Source of the DNA: Tannerella sp.
GTDB taxonomy: Bacteria; Bacteroidota; Bacteroidia; Bacteroidales; Tannerellaceae
DNA: 13,871 nt
Direction of reading: 5' to 3'
Assembly (NCBI GenBank): GCA_031260095.1
Contig: JAIRKN010000151.1
Location: forward strand, 1-13,871
Shown here: one piece after another, positions 6,312-13,871 of the stretch
Layout of the letters: each line of letters begins with the position of its first letter
Position numbering within the stretch: position 1 is the first letter of the stretch
The notes under the pieces: generated by a model
What the model was told of the DNA's origin: nothing
What the model saw: only the letters and a program-made list of their open reading frames with translations
The model's database searches: none
Translations under genes and position numbers: made by a program

Positions 6312-7364
6312 TCATTTTTTGCTATTTTTTGTGGTGGATAACATGCCGCACGCGGCAAAAATATCTTCTCCTCTGGAGGCGCGTATGGTACACGTAATAC
6401 CGTTCTCATTCAATAAATCTCTGAATAATTCCATTTTTCTTTCATTACAGCCTCTCAGTTTTACTCCGGGGATGACATGAAAGCGTATCAGGTTTACACG
6501 GCAGGAAATGCCTTTCAGTAGGCGTGCCAGATCCTTTGCATGACGTTCGGAATCATTAAGCCCTTCGAAGAGGATGTATTCGAAAGAAACCCTTCGTTGA
6601 TGTGAGAAATCACAGGAATGTAACAGGTCTATGATACTACCTGCGGGATATACCTTTTCGACCGGCATCAGCGACAGCCTCTCTTCATGATACGGAGAAT
6701 GGAGACTGATAGCTAAATGGCAATTACTTTCATTCAGGAATCGTTTTATGCCGGGTGCGATCCCGATAGTAGATACGGTGATCCGCTTTGGACTCCATGC
6801 ATATCCGTAGGGGGCGGTTAATATTTCAAGCACTTTGAACAATTCATCCGTATTATCAAGCGGTTCTCCCATGCCCATGAAGACGATGTTTGTTAACTTT
6901 CCGCTTTCCGGTACGGATTGTATCTGGTTAAGGATTTCGTTCGCCGTAAGTTGTGCGGAGAATCCTTGTTTTCCCGTCATGCAAAACAGGCAATTCATCT
7001 TACAACCAACCTGTGATGAAACACACAGGGTTGAGCGATCTTTTGACGGGATATAGACGGATTCGACAGAGCGAATTCCATCACCGGCGGCAAACAGGTA
7101 TTTCACGGTCCCGTCAGACGAGCGGACGGTTTCAGACGGTACTTTAGCGCCGACCTCGTAATGTTCAGCCAATAATTTGCGCTTGGTTGCCGATATGTTC
7201 GTCATTTCGTCAATAGAAAAGACTTTCTTTTTATAGAGCCAATCGCTAAGCTGTTTGGCCGCATAGTCCGGTAATGACACATGGGATACAACTACTTTCA
7301 GTTCTTCGAGAGTCATCCCCAACAAACGTTCCTTATTTGGCCGGAGCCGGTTTTCGGTTTTCAT
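6312..7364 (-). CDS. rlmN: Dual-specificity 23S rRNA/tRNA adenine-C2 methyltransferase RlmN
   Basis: A radical SAM enzyme that methylates C2 of A2503 in 23S rRNA and A37 in some tRNAs, tuning peptidyl-transferase function and fidelity. The 350-residue protein keeps the full set of residues. The [4Fe-4S] ligands are C121-x3-C125-x2-C128. The two catalytic cysteines are C114, 7 residues before the cluster as in E. coli C118/C125, and C339 in RGEDIFAACGML, matching E. coli C355. GMGEPL (164-169) is the SAM-binding block. The N-terminal helical domain (about 11-70) is RlmN-like, and no sequence feature suggests Cfr. ATG 7364 is preceded by the A-rich AAAAGAA. A hairpin separates it from the isomerase gene upstream, so it may have its own promoter, although I could not place one. 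Confidence 0.96.
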   Translation of the reverse strand: MKTENRLRPNKERLLGMTLEELKVVVSHVSLPDYAAKQLSDWLYKKKVFSIDEMTNISATKRKLLAEHYEVGAKVPSETVRSSDGTVKYLFAAGDGIRSVESVYIPSKDRSTLCVSSQVGCKMNCLFCMTGKQGFSAQLTANEILNQIQSVPESGKLTNIVFMGMGEPLDNTDELFKVLEILTAPYGYAWSPKRITVSTIGIAPGIKRFLNESNCHLAISLHSPYHEERLSLMPVEKVYPAGSIIDLLHSCDFSHQRRVSFEYILFEGLNDSERHAKDLARLLKGISCRVNLIRFHVIPGVKLRGCNERKMELFRDLLNENGITCTIRASRGEDIFAACGMLSTTKNSKK

Positions 7365-7421
7365 TTCTTTTAATATGATCTAAAAATCCACCTCCTGTAT
7401 ATGATTTCTTTAATTTATAAC

Positions 7422-7459
7422 AAAAGCTGCCGCACAATAAGTATTGAACGACAGCTTTT
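7422..7459 (-). terminator. Strong hairpin after the isomerase gene, probable terminator
   Basis: AAAAGCTG (7422-7429) and CAGCTTTT (7452-7459) are perfect inverted repeats. Pairing continues inward with three more pairs (one G-U), then a short mismatch, then CAAT/ATTG around a four-base loop, so nearly all 38 nt are paired. On the minus strand the stem ends in UUUU followed by an AU-rich stretch, 19 nt past the isomerase stop. The T-rich tail is longer on the plus side (TTTTTATTTTTT from 7456), so the structure could stop transcription both ways. Confidence 0.6.
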
Positions 7460-7478
7460 TATTTTTTACAGATTAGAA

Positions 7479-9617
7479 TCAATAAAAACGGATACGGTTA
7501 TCTTCAACATCAGCTTCCTGTTGCATATAACGTAGCGCATAATTTCCGATCCGGTAAGAATTATTGGCCTCAATCATGTTTTTTTGCCGGTTTTCATCGT
7601 AAGTATTATTATCTTTCGTACGATTAATCACTTCGAATACGTAAACGCCGTTATTACCGGCAACCGGTTCGCTTACCTTGTTTAACGGAGACATGGCAAT
7701 GAGTGCGTTTAACTTCGGCTCAACACCGATGTTTGTAATACGCGACGTTGCCATAGTGATAAACCTGACCGTGTCGGGAGTAGCGGACATGGCGTCTGCA
7801 TAGGCCGCTATGGATGACAGATTTTTCGCTTTCAGGTTTGCTGCGATTTCTTCTCCTTTTTTCTTTGCTGCCAGTTCTGCTTTCAGTTGAGGAGTAACGG
7901 ACGCTAACGACTGATACCCTTCCGGAAGTTTCCCTTTGTGGGCTGCAACTACAAACTTATCATCACATTCATGAATATCCGATACTTGTCCTTTTTTATT
8001 GTTGAATGCCCAGCGAACCACCTGACGCGCACCGGTGATATTACCGATTACCATATCCGTACTGTAAACGCGCGCATTTGAAACCAGATTGTAGCCGTTG
8101 TCTTTGGCTGCGGCTTCCATTTTCTCCACGCTATTATTGTTGGCGATAAACTGATTAAGCGCATTGTAGAGCAGGCTGCGTGTCGTGGAACTGGGGGTAA
8201 CCGTATATTCAATGTCGGCTACTTTATATTTCGGTACGTTTTTCGTTCTGTCGGTTATTTTCACAATATGATATCCATAAGTTGATTTAACTATTGCACT
8301 TTGGCCGACAGGGAGTGAAAATGCCGTCTTCTTAAACTCTTCATTCAGTCCCTGTAATGCTCCTGCTTCTGTGATCCATCCCATCTCGCCATTCTTTTCG
8401 ACCAATTGATCGACCGAGTGGGCTTTTACAATTTCTGTAAAGTCAGCTCCCTTTTTTATCACATTCAATAAGCTGTCCGCATAAGCTTTTGTTTCCGCTT
8501 CGGTTGCACGTGAAGCAAGCATCATTTCCAATACATTGACCGAGTCCGGCGCTTCCGTTTTGTCCACCAGCTTAAGGATACGGTATTTATTATCTTTGAA
8601 AACGGGACCTTCTATATCACCAATTTCGGCTGTTGTAATAAAATTAATCGCGTCCTGGTCCGTACCGAATCCGCTTACGGAAAAGAATGCATTGGTATAT
8701 TTGCGTTCGGATTTTTCGTTTGTGAGGGCCGCTACATTTTCAGTCGTTTCCAGTTCGGCTTTTATCGCATCCATTTCTTTGGACACACTATTATAATCTT
8801 CCTGGCTGGGGACGATATCGACTGCGATATAGTCGATGATGCAGGTTTCGCTCTGGCGAAACATTTCTTTACGCTCCCTGTAAAGTTTTTCTATTTCAGA
8901 CGCCGGTATGTTGATTGTTGAATCGGCAATGTTTGAAAACGATTCCATTACATATACTACATCGGAACTTTCCACAGAATTATTGAATGCGTCTTTGGCG
9001 TCCAGCGAATTGGCTACAACAGCCTTATTGAGCAACGTTGTATATTTCTCCGTCATACGGTTGCGTTCGATATTTTTTTCCCAGAACAGCCATAATGTTT
9101 TGTAGGGCATTAGCTGTGCCTGCGTACTTTCCGGGAAACCGTCAATATTCTTTATCTGGTTCAGGAAGTTGATCACTGCGCTCCGGTCAAAAGTTCCGGT
9201 CTGTGGGTTTTGGAACATCGGCATCTGAAGCAGTACAGGCGATATGTTTTCTCCTTCCACCATGTCCGTCATTTCTTCCGGAGTGATATACATGCCCAGT
9301 TTTTCAAGACGCGGCTCAAGCACATTTTCCATGATGATATTTTCATATACGGCCTGCCGAATCTGATTGGTATAGTTTTCATTAAGTGTCGATGTACCCA
9401 TCTGTATCTGGTATACTTCCGTCAATTCATTTTCACGGGCAATATAATCCTGATAATCTATCGCGTTACCATTAACGACGACCACGTTGTTCTGATTCCG
9501 GTTAATAAAAGAAGAACCTGAATTTAAAAGATCTCCTATGATAAACGCAAATAAGGCGATCCCTACAACGGTGACCAGAAGACCCGCTTTTTTCCTGATT
9601 TTTTCCAGTGTTGCCAT
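7479..9617 (-). CDS. Membrane-anchored parvulin-type peptidylprolyl isomerase (PpiD/SurA-like)
   Basis: A 712-residue envelope chaperone. It has a short basic N-terminus, one membrane segment (about 12-31) and a large periplasmic part, the PpiD layout. A SurA-type N-terminal chaperone region covers roughly 45-350. A parvulin domain lies at about 358-455 and includes NGEMGW (409-414) and the end motif YGYHIVKI (447-454), with His450 conserved. The first parvulin His, usual in an xHIL strand, is absent: the strand reads VNVLEMMLA (360-368). Catalysis may therefore be weak while chaperone function remains. The C-terminal 240 residues hold another alpha/beta region (about 500-665) of unclear fold. 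The likely role is folding outer-membrane and secreted proteins, in keeping with the outer-membrane protein and lptC genes upstream. It has its own probable promoter and a hairpin behind it. Confidence 0.88.
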   Translation of the reverse strand: MATLEKIRKKAGLLVTVVGIALFAFIIGDLLNSGSSFINRNQNNVVVVNGNAIDYQDYIARENELTEVYQIQMGTSTLNENYTNQIRQAVYENIIMENVLEPRLEKLGMYITPEEMTDMVEGENISPVLLQMPMFQNPQTGTFDRSAVINFLNQIKNIDGFPESTQAQLMPYKTLWLFWEKNIERNRMTEKYTTLLNKAVVANSLDAKDAFNNSVESSDVVYVMESFSNIADSTINIPASEIEKLYRERKEMFRQSETCIIDYIAVDIVPSQEDYNSVSKEMDAIKAELETTENVAALTNEKSERKYTNAFFSVSGFGTDQDAINFITTAEIGDIEGPVFKDNKYRILKLVDKTEAPDSVNVLEMMLASRATEAETKAYADSLLNVIKKGADFTEIVKAHSVDQLVEKNGEMGWITEAGALQGLNEEFKKTAFSLPVGQSAIVKSTYGYHIVKITDRTKNVPKYKVADIEYTVTPSSTTRSLLYNALNQFIANNNSVEKMEAAAKDNGYNLVSNARVYSTDMVIGNITGARQVVRWAFNNKKGQVSDIHECDDKFVVAAHKGKLPEGYQSLASVTPQLKAELAAKKKGEEIAANLKAKNLSSIAAYADAMSATPDTVRFITMATSRITNIGVEPKLNALIAMSPLNKVSEPVAGNNGVYVFEVINRTKDNNTYDENRQKNMIEANNSYRIGNYALRYMQQEADVEDNRIRFY

Positions 9618-9701
9618 TCTATATTTTAAAATTACAGTTAATATTCAATCAAACAGAATCTTATTATTTGGAAAACATAAAAGATTCTTATTTTAAAGGC
9701 G

Positions 9702-9732
9702 CAAAGGTATAAAAAAAATGAAAACGAACATA
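9702..9732 (-). promoter_or_regulatory. Bacteroidetes-type promoter for the peptidylprolyl isomerase gene
   Basis: The minus strand carries TACCTTTG at 9709-9702, a full match to the TAnnTTTG -7 element. Nineteen nt upstream is TATG (9732-9729), a three-of-four match to the -33 TTTG. Transcription would begin around 9695, leaving a leader of about 80 nt before ATG 9617. The leader region contains an 8-bp inverted repeat (AGAATCTT 9655-9662, AAGATTCT 9681-9688). Confidence 0.5.
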
Positions 9733-9750
9733 AAGAAACTTCTTTTTTTT

Positions 9751-10485
9751 TCAGGAAGAATCAGCTTTGTCTTTTTCTTTTACTTCTAATAAAAGAGAAT
9801 TGCCGGCAGGATGAATAGTATCGGATGCATTTTCCGGTATGGGTAGAGTATTTGTTTCACGATCCGTAGAGTCTGCGGGAATGGAATCCGTACCTTGTTG
9901 ATGCCGTTGCATCTCTACAGCAAAATTAGCGGTAGAATTATATATGGTATATTCACTCATATCCTTATTCGACAGAAATCCGATGCCGGTATTAACGTCT
10001 TCTCCTTTTGTGATTTTTACAAAGGAATCCGAATAAATCGTTTCTTTTTTTTCATCCCAGAACAACTGGGATGTTTCAAGACGTACACCTTCGGTGTTTG
10101 AGATGTCGACATGGCCATCCGCCTGCCACAGACCGCGCCGCTGAAAATAGCGGGCCGTATCAGCCCGGATACTCGCCTCTATATTAAACGCCGTATCAAA
10201 TTTTTCGAGATATACGCCATCCGGGAAATACCAGTATGGTTCGGACGCTTTGTCGAACATAAGCCATGTGTCGGTTATGACCTTATACCGTGTGATTCCG
10301 GAATCAGATACAAGTGTATTGACATTTGTTTCTTTCAGTGTATACGAAGTTTCGGGATCGAATGTAACTTCCACCATTTCTTTTTTTTCCCCGCCACAGG
10401 AAACTAAAAAATAAAAAGGCATAACAATCATTATCAAAACGATTGCCATGCCTTTTAAAGGATTTATCCGAACGGAATCCGTCAT
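9751..10485 (-). CDS. lptC: LPS export ABC transporter periplasmic protein LptC
   Basis: LptC links the LptBFG transporter in the inner membrane to the periplasmic LptA bridge that carries lipopolysaccharide to the outer surface. The 244-residue protein starts with a basic stretch, a hydrophobic segment (12-29) and a lipobox-like LVSC ending at Cys30, so it may be a lipoprotein rather than a plain membrane anchor. Residues about 60-185 give the LptC/OstA-type beta pattern: WYFPDGVYLEKFDT, then GLWQADGHVDISNTEGVRLETSQLFWDEKKETIYSD. The repeated gain of W/F-D-G turns and an ET-x-LFWD strand is typical of the family. A tail of about 50 residues rich in Pro, Ser, Thr and Asp (195-244) has no counterpart in the shorter E. 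coli protein (191 residues). It begins 21 nt after the TPR gene and is probably co-transcribed with it. Confidence 0.87.
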   Translation of the reverse strand: MTDSVRINPLKGMAIVLIMIVMPFYFLVSCGGEKKEMVEVTFDPETSYTLKETNVNTLVSDSGITRYKVITDTWLMFDKASEPYWYFPDGVYLEKFDTAFNIEASIRADTARYFQRRGLWQADGHVDISNTEGVRLETSQLFWDEKKETIYSDSFVKITKGEDVNTGIGFLSNKDMSEYTIYNSTANFAVEMQRHQQGTDSIPADSTDRETNTLPIPENASDTIHPAGNSLLLEVKEKDKADSS

Positions 10486-10506
10486 ATATGGAAAAGCGTC
10501 CGCTTT

Positions 10507-11871
10507 TTATCTGATTTTAACCGTTTCACCAATCCATCCTCCGATAGAGAATGACTCTCCCATATCAATTTCGGGATGCATAAATACTTCCTCTTTTGTC
10601 GGATAGTATTTCTTGTAGGTATTGATCAGTTTGCCGGCTTCTTCTGCTATAGACGGGTCTACCTGACGCGCTCTTTCCAATTTGTCCACCACTGCATAGT
10701 ACACGCATTTTGTCAGGACCGGATCATCCGGGAATATGTTCTTTGCTCCGGATGCGTAACACGTTGCGATCAACAGGTAAGCACGCCCGTAATTCGGATT
10801 TTCGGTCAGACATTTCAGGCTGAGTTGTTTCACTTTGATCAAATTGTTTTGTTGCTGCGCCATTACCGCCATAGCATAATATAATTCCCCCTTAATTTCC
10901 GCATTGTCACTCATCTCTATCGCTTCATTATAATATTTTTCAGCTGTTGCGAAGTCCTTGTCTTTGAAAGCTTTGGATCCGAGTCCCATGGCTGATTCTG
11001 CGGTAGGTTCTATTTTATGCAGATATTCGGACGCCGTGAAAAAGGCTTCCGTTTCCCGGCAATTTACCCGGCGGAGTAACGTTAAGGTTTCTTTCAGAAA
11101 TTCAAGATTCGTTTTATTTTCTTCTATTTTAGCGCCGTATATACTTTGCAATGTTTCGCAGTCTGCCGCGCCGCTTAACGTAAAATTCTTTTCAATTTCT
11201 ACTTTTCTTGCCGTGACGTTTTCTTCATCTTTTGCATTATTTGCGGCTTTCGCAACTCCTATTTGCGTGTCCAGTATGGCGGAAGTTTTTAAAAAATCAT
11301 TGACATACTGTGCCTTGTGTTTCTCCATATCGCTTTGCAGCAACTTGAATGAAGCAAACATATAAAGAGATATAGCCAAAGGTTCGGTTTTTTCATTGAA
11401 TTCGTCGATCACTTCTCCCGTCCACTTATAAATTAGGGCAGGATCGGTATCTTCTCCTTTCAGTTGGTTGTAATTTTGCGCTTTGCGTGATACAATCCAA
11501 TCTTTTCCATAACGATTGTCGTCCCCGAAATATTTGACACGGTCATCATACAATTTCATTAAATCATTGATAAGCGCCTCTTTTTTTGCCGCCTCATTTT
11601 CCTGTGAAATTTGCCAGTTTAAGATATCCACGCCATAACTATAAATATTTTTAGTTGACGCCGGACATTCGTCATACACAATTTTCCAGAAAGGATATGC
11701 ATCTTTGAAATTTCCTGATTTGGCATACGGTATAAACAGGCTGATGTTGGTAAGACAGCGCAGGCTATCTTCGCCCGAACCGTATGGCGTTCCGTTGTCC
11801 ACACCTTTTTGTGCATTTATGCTTGTCACGATGAATGCACTTAATACTAAAATAAAAACTTTGCACTTCAT
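10507..11871 (-). CDS. Secreted tetratricopeptide-repeat protein
   Basis: A 454-residue exported protein. A signal peptide covers residues 1-20 with likely cleavage after INA. The N-terminal half (about 35-230) is helical with no clear motif. Tetratricopeptide-like repeats are visible around 291-324 (ESAMGLGSKAFKDKDFATAEKYYNEAIE) and 327-360, with a looser one to about 405. The C-terminus, YYPTKEEVFMHPEIDMGESFSIGGWIGETVKIR (422-454), resembles the conserved end of a TPR protein group widespread in Bacteroidetes, which I know only as uncharacterised. TPR proteins act as protein-binding scaffolds. Together with the outer-membrane protein just upstream and lptC just downstream, this suggests a periplasmic or outer-membrane-associated scaffold for envelope assembly, which is inference. 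It lies 27 nt after the barrel gene. Confidence 0.8.
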   Translation of the reverse strand: MKCKVFILVLSAFIVTSINAQKGVDNGTPYGSGEDSLRCLTNISLFIPYAKSGNFKDAYPFWKIVYDECPASTKNIYSYGVDILNWQISQENEAAKKEALINDLMKLYDDRVKYFGDDNRYGKDWIVSRKAQNYNQLKGEDTDPALIYKWTGEVIDEFNEKTEPLAISLYMFASFKLLQSDMEKHKAQYVNDFLKTSAILDTQIGVAKAANNAKDEENVTARKVEIEKNFTLSGAADCETLQSIYGAKIEENKTNLEFLKETLTLLRRVNCRETEAFFTASEYLHKIEPTAESAMGLGSKAFKDKDFATAEKYYNEAIEMSDNAEIKGELYYAMAVMAQQQNNLIKVKQLSLKCLTENPNYGRAYLLIATCYASGAKNIFPDDPVLTKCVYYAVVDKLERARQVDPSIAEEAGKLINTYKKYYPTKEEVFMHPEIDMGESFSIGGWIGETVKIR

Positions 11872-11898
11872 ATTTTTGTGAATTTAAATTGTTTACAA

Positions 11899-13137
11899 TC
11901 AATCTACTTTTCTCTTAAAAAACCAATACTCGTTAAATGTATAGCTCAATGTCATCCTCAAGTAATTTTCATCAATCATACCCTTTGCGTTCGGACTTAC
12001 TTTCATATACTCAAAAGATACATTAATATAGGAACGTGCATCGCTTACCGGAAATCCGAACCCGGCGGTGGCTCCATACTCTTTGTAGCTGTTGCCGTTT
12101 ACCTGAATATATGAATCGGAATAACTTACACCTAACCGGTATCTTACACGGTTTAAAAACGGCCGGGAATATAAATTAGGGATGTATTCGACGCCTGCTT
12201 TTAACTTTGAACGGTTTTTGAAACCGCCGCTTACTCCTTCGAACGTCGCTTTTTTCCATTCCTGATATGAAAAGTCAGCAGCGATGAGCCACTTGTTGTC
12301 CTTTACGTACGATAAGCCTAATCCGTATTCTGTCGGAATTTCGAACGATTTGCCGGTTATGGTATCGGTTACGCTTTCCGAACTGCTTACGTTTTCGTAT
12401 ACATCATTGTTCAGCCGTTTTTTCGGCGTGTAAGTAAGTCCTAATATGAAACGCCCCGTTTTGCTCAGCGGATGCGTGTATTGCAGTCCGAAATCAAATG
12501 TGACGTCGCTGAATTTGTACTCCTTTATACTTGTAACGCTTGTCGCATTGGATGAACCGTACTGAGTTACCGCCTGATGATCAATAGCGCCGAACAAATA
12601 ATTAATATTCGCACCGGCAGAAAGACGCTTCTTCCATATATCCACAGACAATCCGGCATATAATTGGTTTAATCCTCCTGTTCCGGTAAACGTTTCCTGA
12701 TAAACCTGTCCGTCGGAAGTATTTATGCTTTCAAAGTCATATCCTACATGTGTATAGGGTAATAATCCGGCGCTCATGGCAATTTGCCGGTAAAGCGGAA
12801 ATTGCATGGCCATATATTCGACATTCCCGTTGACATTATTTTGTTTGTTAATTCCGTCATCATACCAGGATAATTGGGCCGATGCTCCGAAATCAAACAA
12901 AAATGTCAGGGAGTCCATACACGAATATGACGCAGGATTCATCGGATTAATCTGTTTGGATGAACGCAATCCGATCCCTACTCCCCCCATAGACCTTCCT
13001 GCCCCGAAGGAGCGATTGGCCAATTCTCCATATCCATATCGCGTATAAGGAGAGTTTGTGCTGTTTTGCGCCGTCAGAGAAAGGGCGGAAAACGACAAAA
13101 GTCCTGATACAATCATCAGATTAATTCTTTTCTGCAT
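11899..13137 (-). CDS. Outer-membrane beta-barrel protein of unknown function (OmpP1/FadL-like)
   Basis: A 412-residue exported protein with a signal peptide (1-23, cleavage likely after LTA) and then NSTNSPYTRYGYGEL, an opening common to Bacteroidetes outer-membrane barrels. The rest alternates short polar loops with amphipathic strands bearing aromatic residues, for example RLSAGANINYLFGA, GRFILGLTYTPKKRL, WLIAADFSYQEWKKA and YLRMTLSYTFNEYWF. The last strand is followed by a short basic end (KRKVD) rather than ending in an aromatic residue. The closest description from sequence alone is a FadL/OmpP1-type barrel, a class that includes hydrophobic-compound transporters. The actual ligand is unknown. 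Its ATG lies inside the end of coaX with a 17-nt overlap, so translation is probably coupled. Confidence 0.8.
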   Translation of the reverse strand: MQKRINLMIVSGLLSFSALSLTAQNSTNSPYTRYGYGELANRSFGAGRSMGGVGIGLRSSKQINPMNPASYSCMDSLTFLFDFGASAQLSWYDDGINKQNNVNGNVEYMAMQFPLYRQIAMSAGLLPYTHVGYDFESINTSDGQVYQETFTGTGGLNQLYAGLSVDIWKKRLSAGANINYLFGAIDHQAVTQYGSSNATSVTSIKEYKFSDVTFDFGLQYTHPLSKTGRFILGLTYTPKKRLNNDVYENVSSSESVTDTITGKSFEIPTEYGLGLSYVKDNKWLIAADFSYQEWKKATFEGVSGGFKNRSKLKAGVEYIPNLYSRPFLNRVRYRLGVSYSDSYIQVNGNSYKEYGATAGFGFPVSDARSYINVSFEYMKVSPNAKGMIDENYLRMTLSYTFNEYWFFKRKVD

Positions 13138-13864
13138 TATATTCTAATATTCTGTTTAAACCAATTAAAACCAGGTTTGCGTCTGCAAAGATGTGATTTT
13201 TAAGTCGTCTTTCAAAATAAAAAGAGTGACCTCCTGTTAAAAAAACAAAAATCTCGCCATACTTTGCCTTCAACGTATCAATATATCCATCCATTTCATA
13301 GACAATACCGTTCACTACACCGGCCAGGATTGCTGATTCGGTGCTTGTGCCGATAAACGGAACATCCTCTTTTTCTCTTATCAGAGGCAACTGCTTCGTG
13401 AATTGGTTGAGCGCACGGAAACGGGTTGTTAAACCGGGTGATATGTTACCGCCTTTATAGACTCCGGATGACTCAATTACTTCATACGTAATCGCCGTTC
13501 CGGCATCAATCACCAAAAGGTCGCATCCCGGATGTAAATAATTAGCCCCTACAGCAGCAGCAATCCGATCCTTGCCTAACGTTTCTTTTGTTTCATATTC
13601 CAAACAGATGGGTATTGGCGTGTATTCATTCAGCCATAAAAGGCGTTTTAAATACTCTTTCAATGAATAAACCAATAGCTCGTCCGTATCAGCAACAGAA
13701 GAGATAATTCCCTGTGTCGGATTATATTGCATAAGTATATCTTTAACAGAGGTTATATCATTCTTGTCTAAAAAAGCAAAAGAAATGATCTTTCCGCAGT
13801 CGAATACCGCTACTTTTAGCTTCGTGTTACCTTGTTCTACGATTAGATTCACTCTTTCGTGCAT
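13121..13864 (-). CDS. coaX: Type III pantothenate kinase CoaX
   Basis: CoaX phosphorylates pantothenate with ATP, the first committed step of coenzyme A synthesis, and unlike the type I enzyme is not inhibited by CoA. The 247-residue length fits the family. The ASKHA-fold motifs are present: the phosphate loop E10-Q-G-N-T-K (10-15), G97-K-D-R100, D120-A-G-T-A-I-T126, G138-G-N-I-S-P-G144 and L209-T-G-G212. The first motif is usually DxGNT with a catalytic or metal-linked Asp, but here it is EQGNT, so Glu takes that place. The other Asp residues are kept, which argues for a working enzyme. ATG 13864 lies 7 bases from the window edge, so any upstream partner or promoter cannot be seen. Its last 17 nt overlap the next gene. 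Confidence 0.93.
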   Translation of the reverse strand: MHERVNLIVEQGNTKLKVAVFDCGKIISFAFLDKNDITSVKDILMQYNPTQGIISSVADTDELLVYSLKEYLKRLLWLNEYTPIPICLEYETKETLGKDRIAAAVGANYLHPGCDLLVIDAGTAITYEVIESSGVYKGGNISPGLTTRFRALNQFTKQLPLIREKEDVPFIGTSTESAILAGVVNGIVYEMDGYIDTLKAKYGEIFVFLTGGHSFYFERRLKNHIFADANLVLIGLNRILEYNAEKN

Positions 13865-13871
13865 ATATTAA

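Noticed and set aside
6188..6409. Minus-strand open frame of 73 codons
   Set aside because: It overlaps the start of the DUF4837 gene and the end of rlmN in another frame, and the product looks like random translation.
7386..7396. GGAGGTGG as a Shine-Dalgarno site for rlmN
   Set aside because: It lies about 28 nt before the ATG, and a stop codon in the rlmN frame falls between them, so it cannot direct that start.
10958..11365. Plus-strand open frame of 135 codons
   Set aside because: It lies wholly inside the TPR protein gene on the other strand, has no family resemblance, and reads as an antisense shadow.

Overview
The window looks like chromosomal core genome of a Bacteroidales bacterium, probably near Parabacteroides, Tannerella or Dysgonomonas (inference). 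The evidence is the DUF4837 lipoprotein next to pdxA and rlmN, a PpiD/SurA-type isomerase downstream of lptC, A-rich leaders with almost no Shine-Dalgarno sequence, and a TAnnTTTG-type promoter box. All complete genes lie on the minus strand. Only a truncated gene tail at the left edge reads on the plus strand. I saw no tRNA, rRNA, CRISPR array, insertion sequence or prophage gene.

Read in the direction of transcription (right to left), the first block is coaX (type III pantothenate kinase), an outer-membrane beta-barrel protein, a secreted TPR protein and lptC, with a 17-nt overlap or short gaps between them. It joins coenzyme A synthesis to envelope biogenesis. A 133-nt gap with a good Bacteroidetes promoter follows. 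Then comes a membrane-anchored parvulin-type isomerase that probably folds envelope proteins, closed by a strong hairpin.

The next block is rlmN (23S rRNA/tRNA methyltransferase), a DUF4837 lipoprotein and pdxA (vitamin B6 synthesis). DUF4837 and pdxA are only 3 nt apart.

After pdxA come four closely packed genes at 1046-4059: a TagD-like cytidylyltransferase, a short-chain dehydrogenase, a CDP-alcohol phosphatidyltransferase and an HxxxxD-type acyltransferase. Together they resemble a small pathway that makes an activated CDP-alcohol and attaches it to a lipid. This is the best candidate here for an undescribed system. One testable idea is a phosphoglycerol or phosphoethanolamine head group on a glycerolipid or dihydroceramide. 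A GNAT acetyltransferase ends the series.

The left 500 bases are a convergent intergenic region. Its GC-rich core has direct and inverted copies of a GTCATGACGA motif and looks like a REP-type repetitive element. It also carries a C-rich tract that could form a G-quadruplex on the minus strand.
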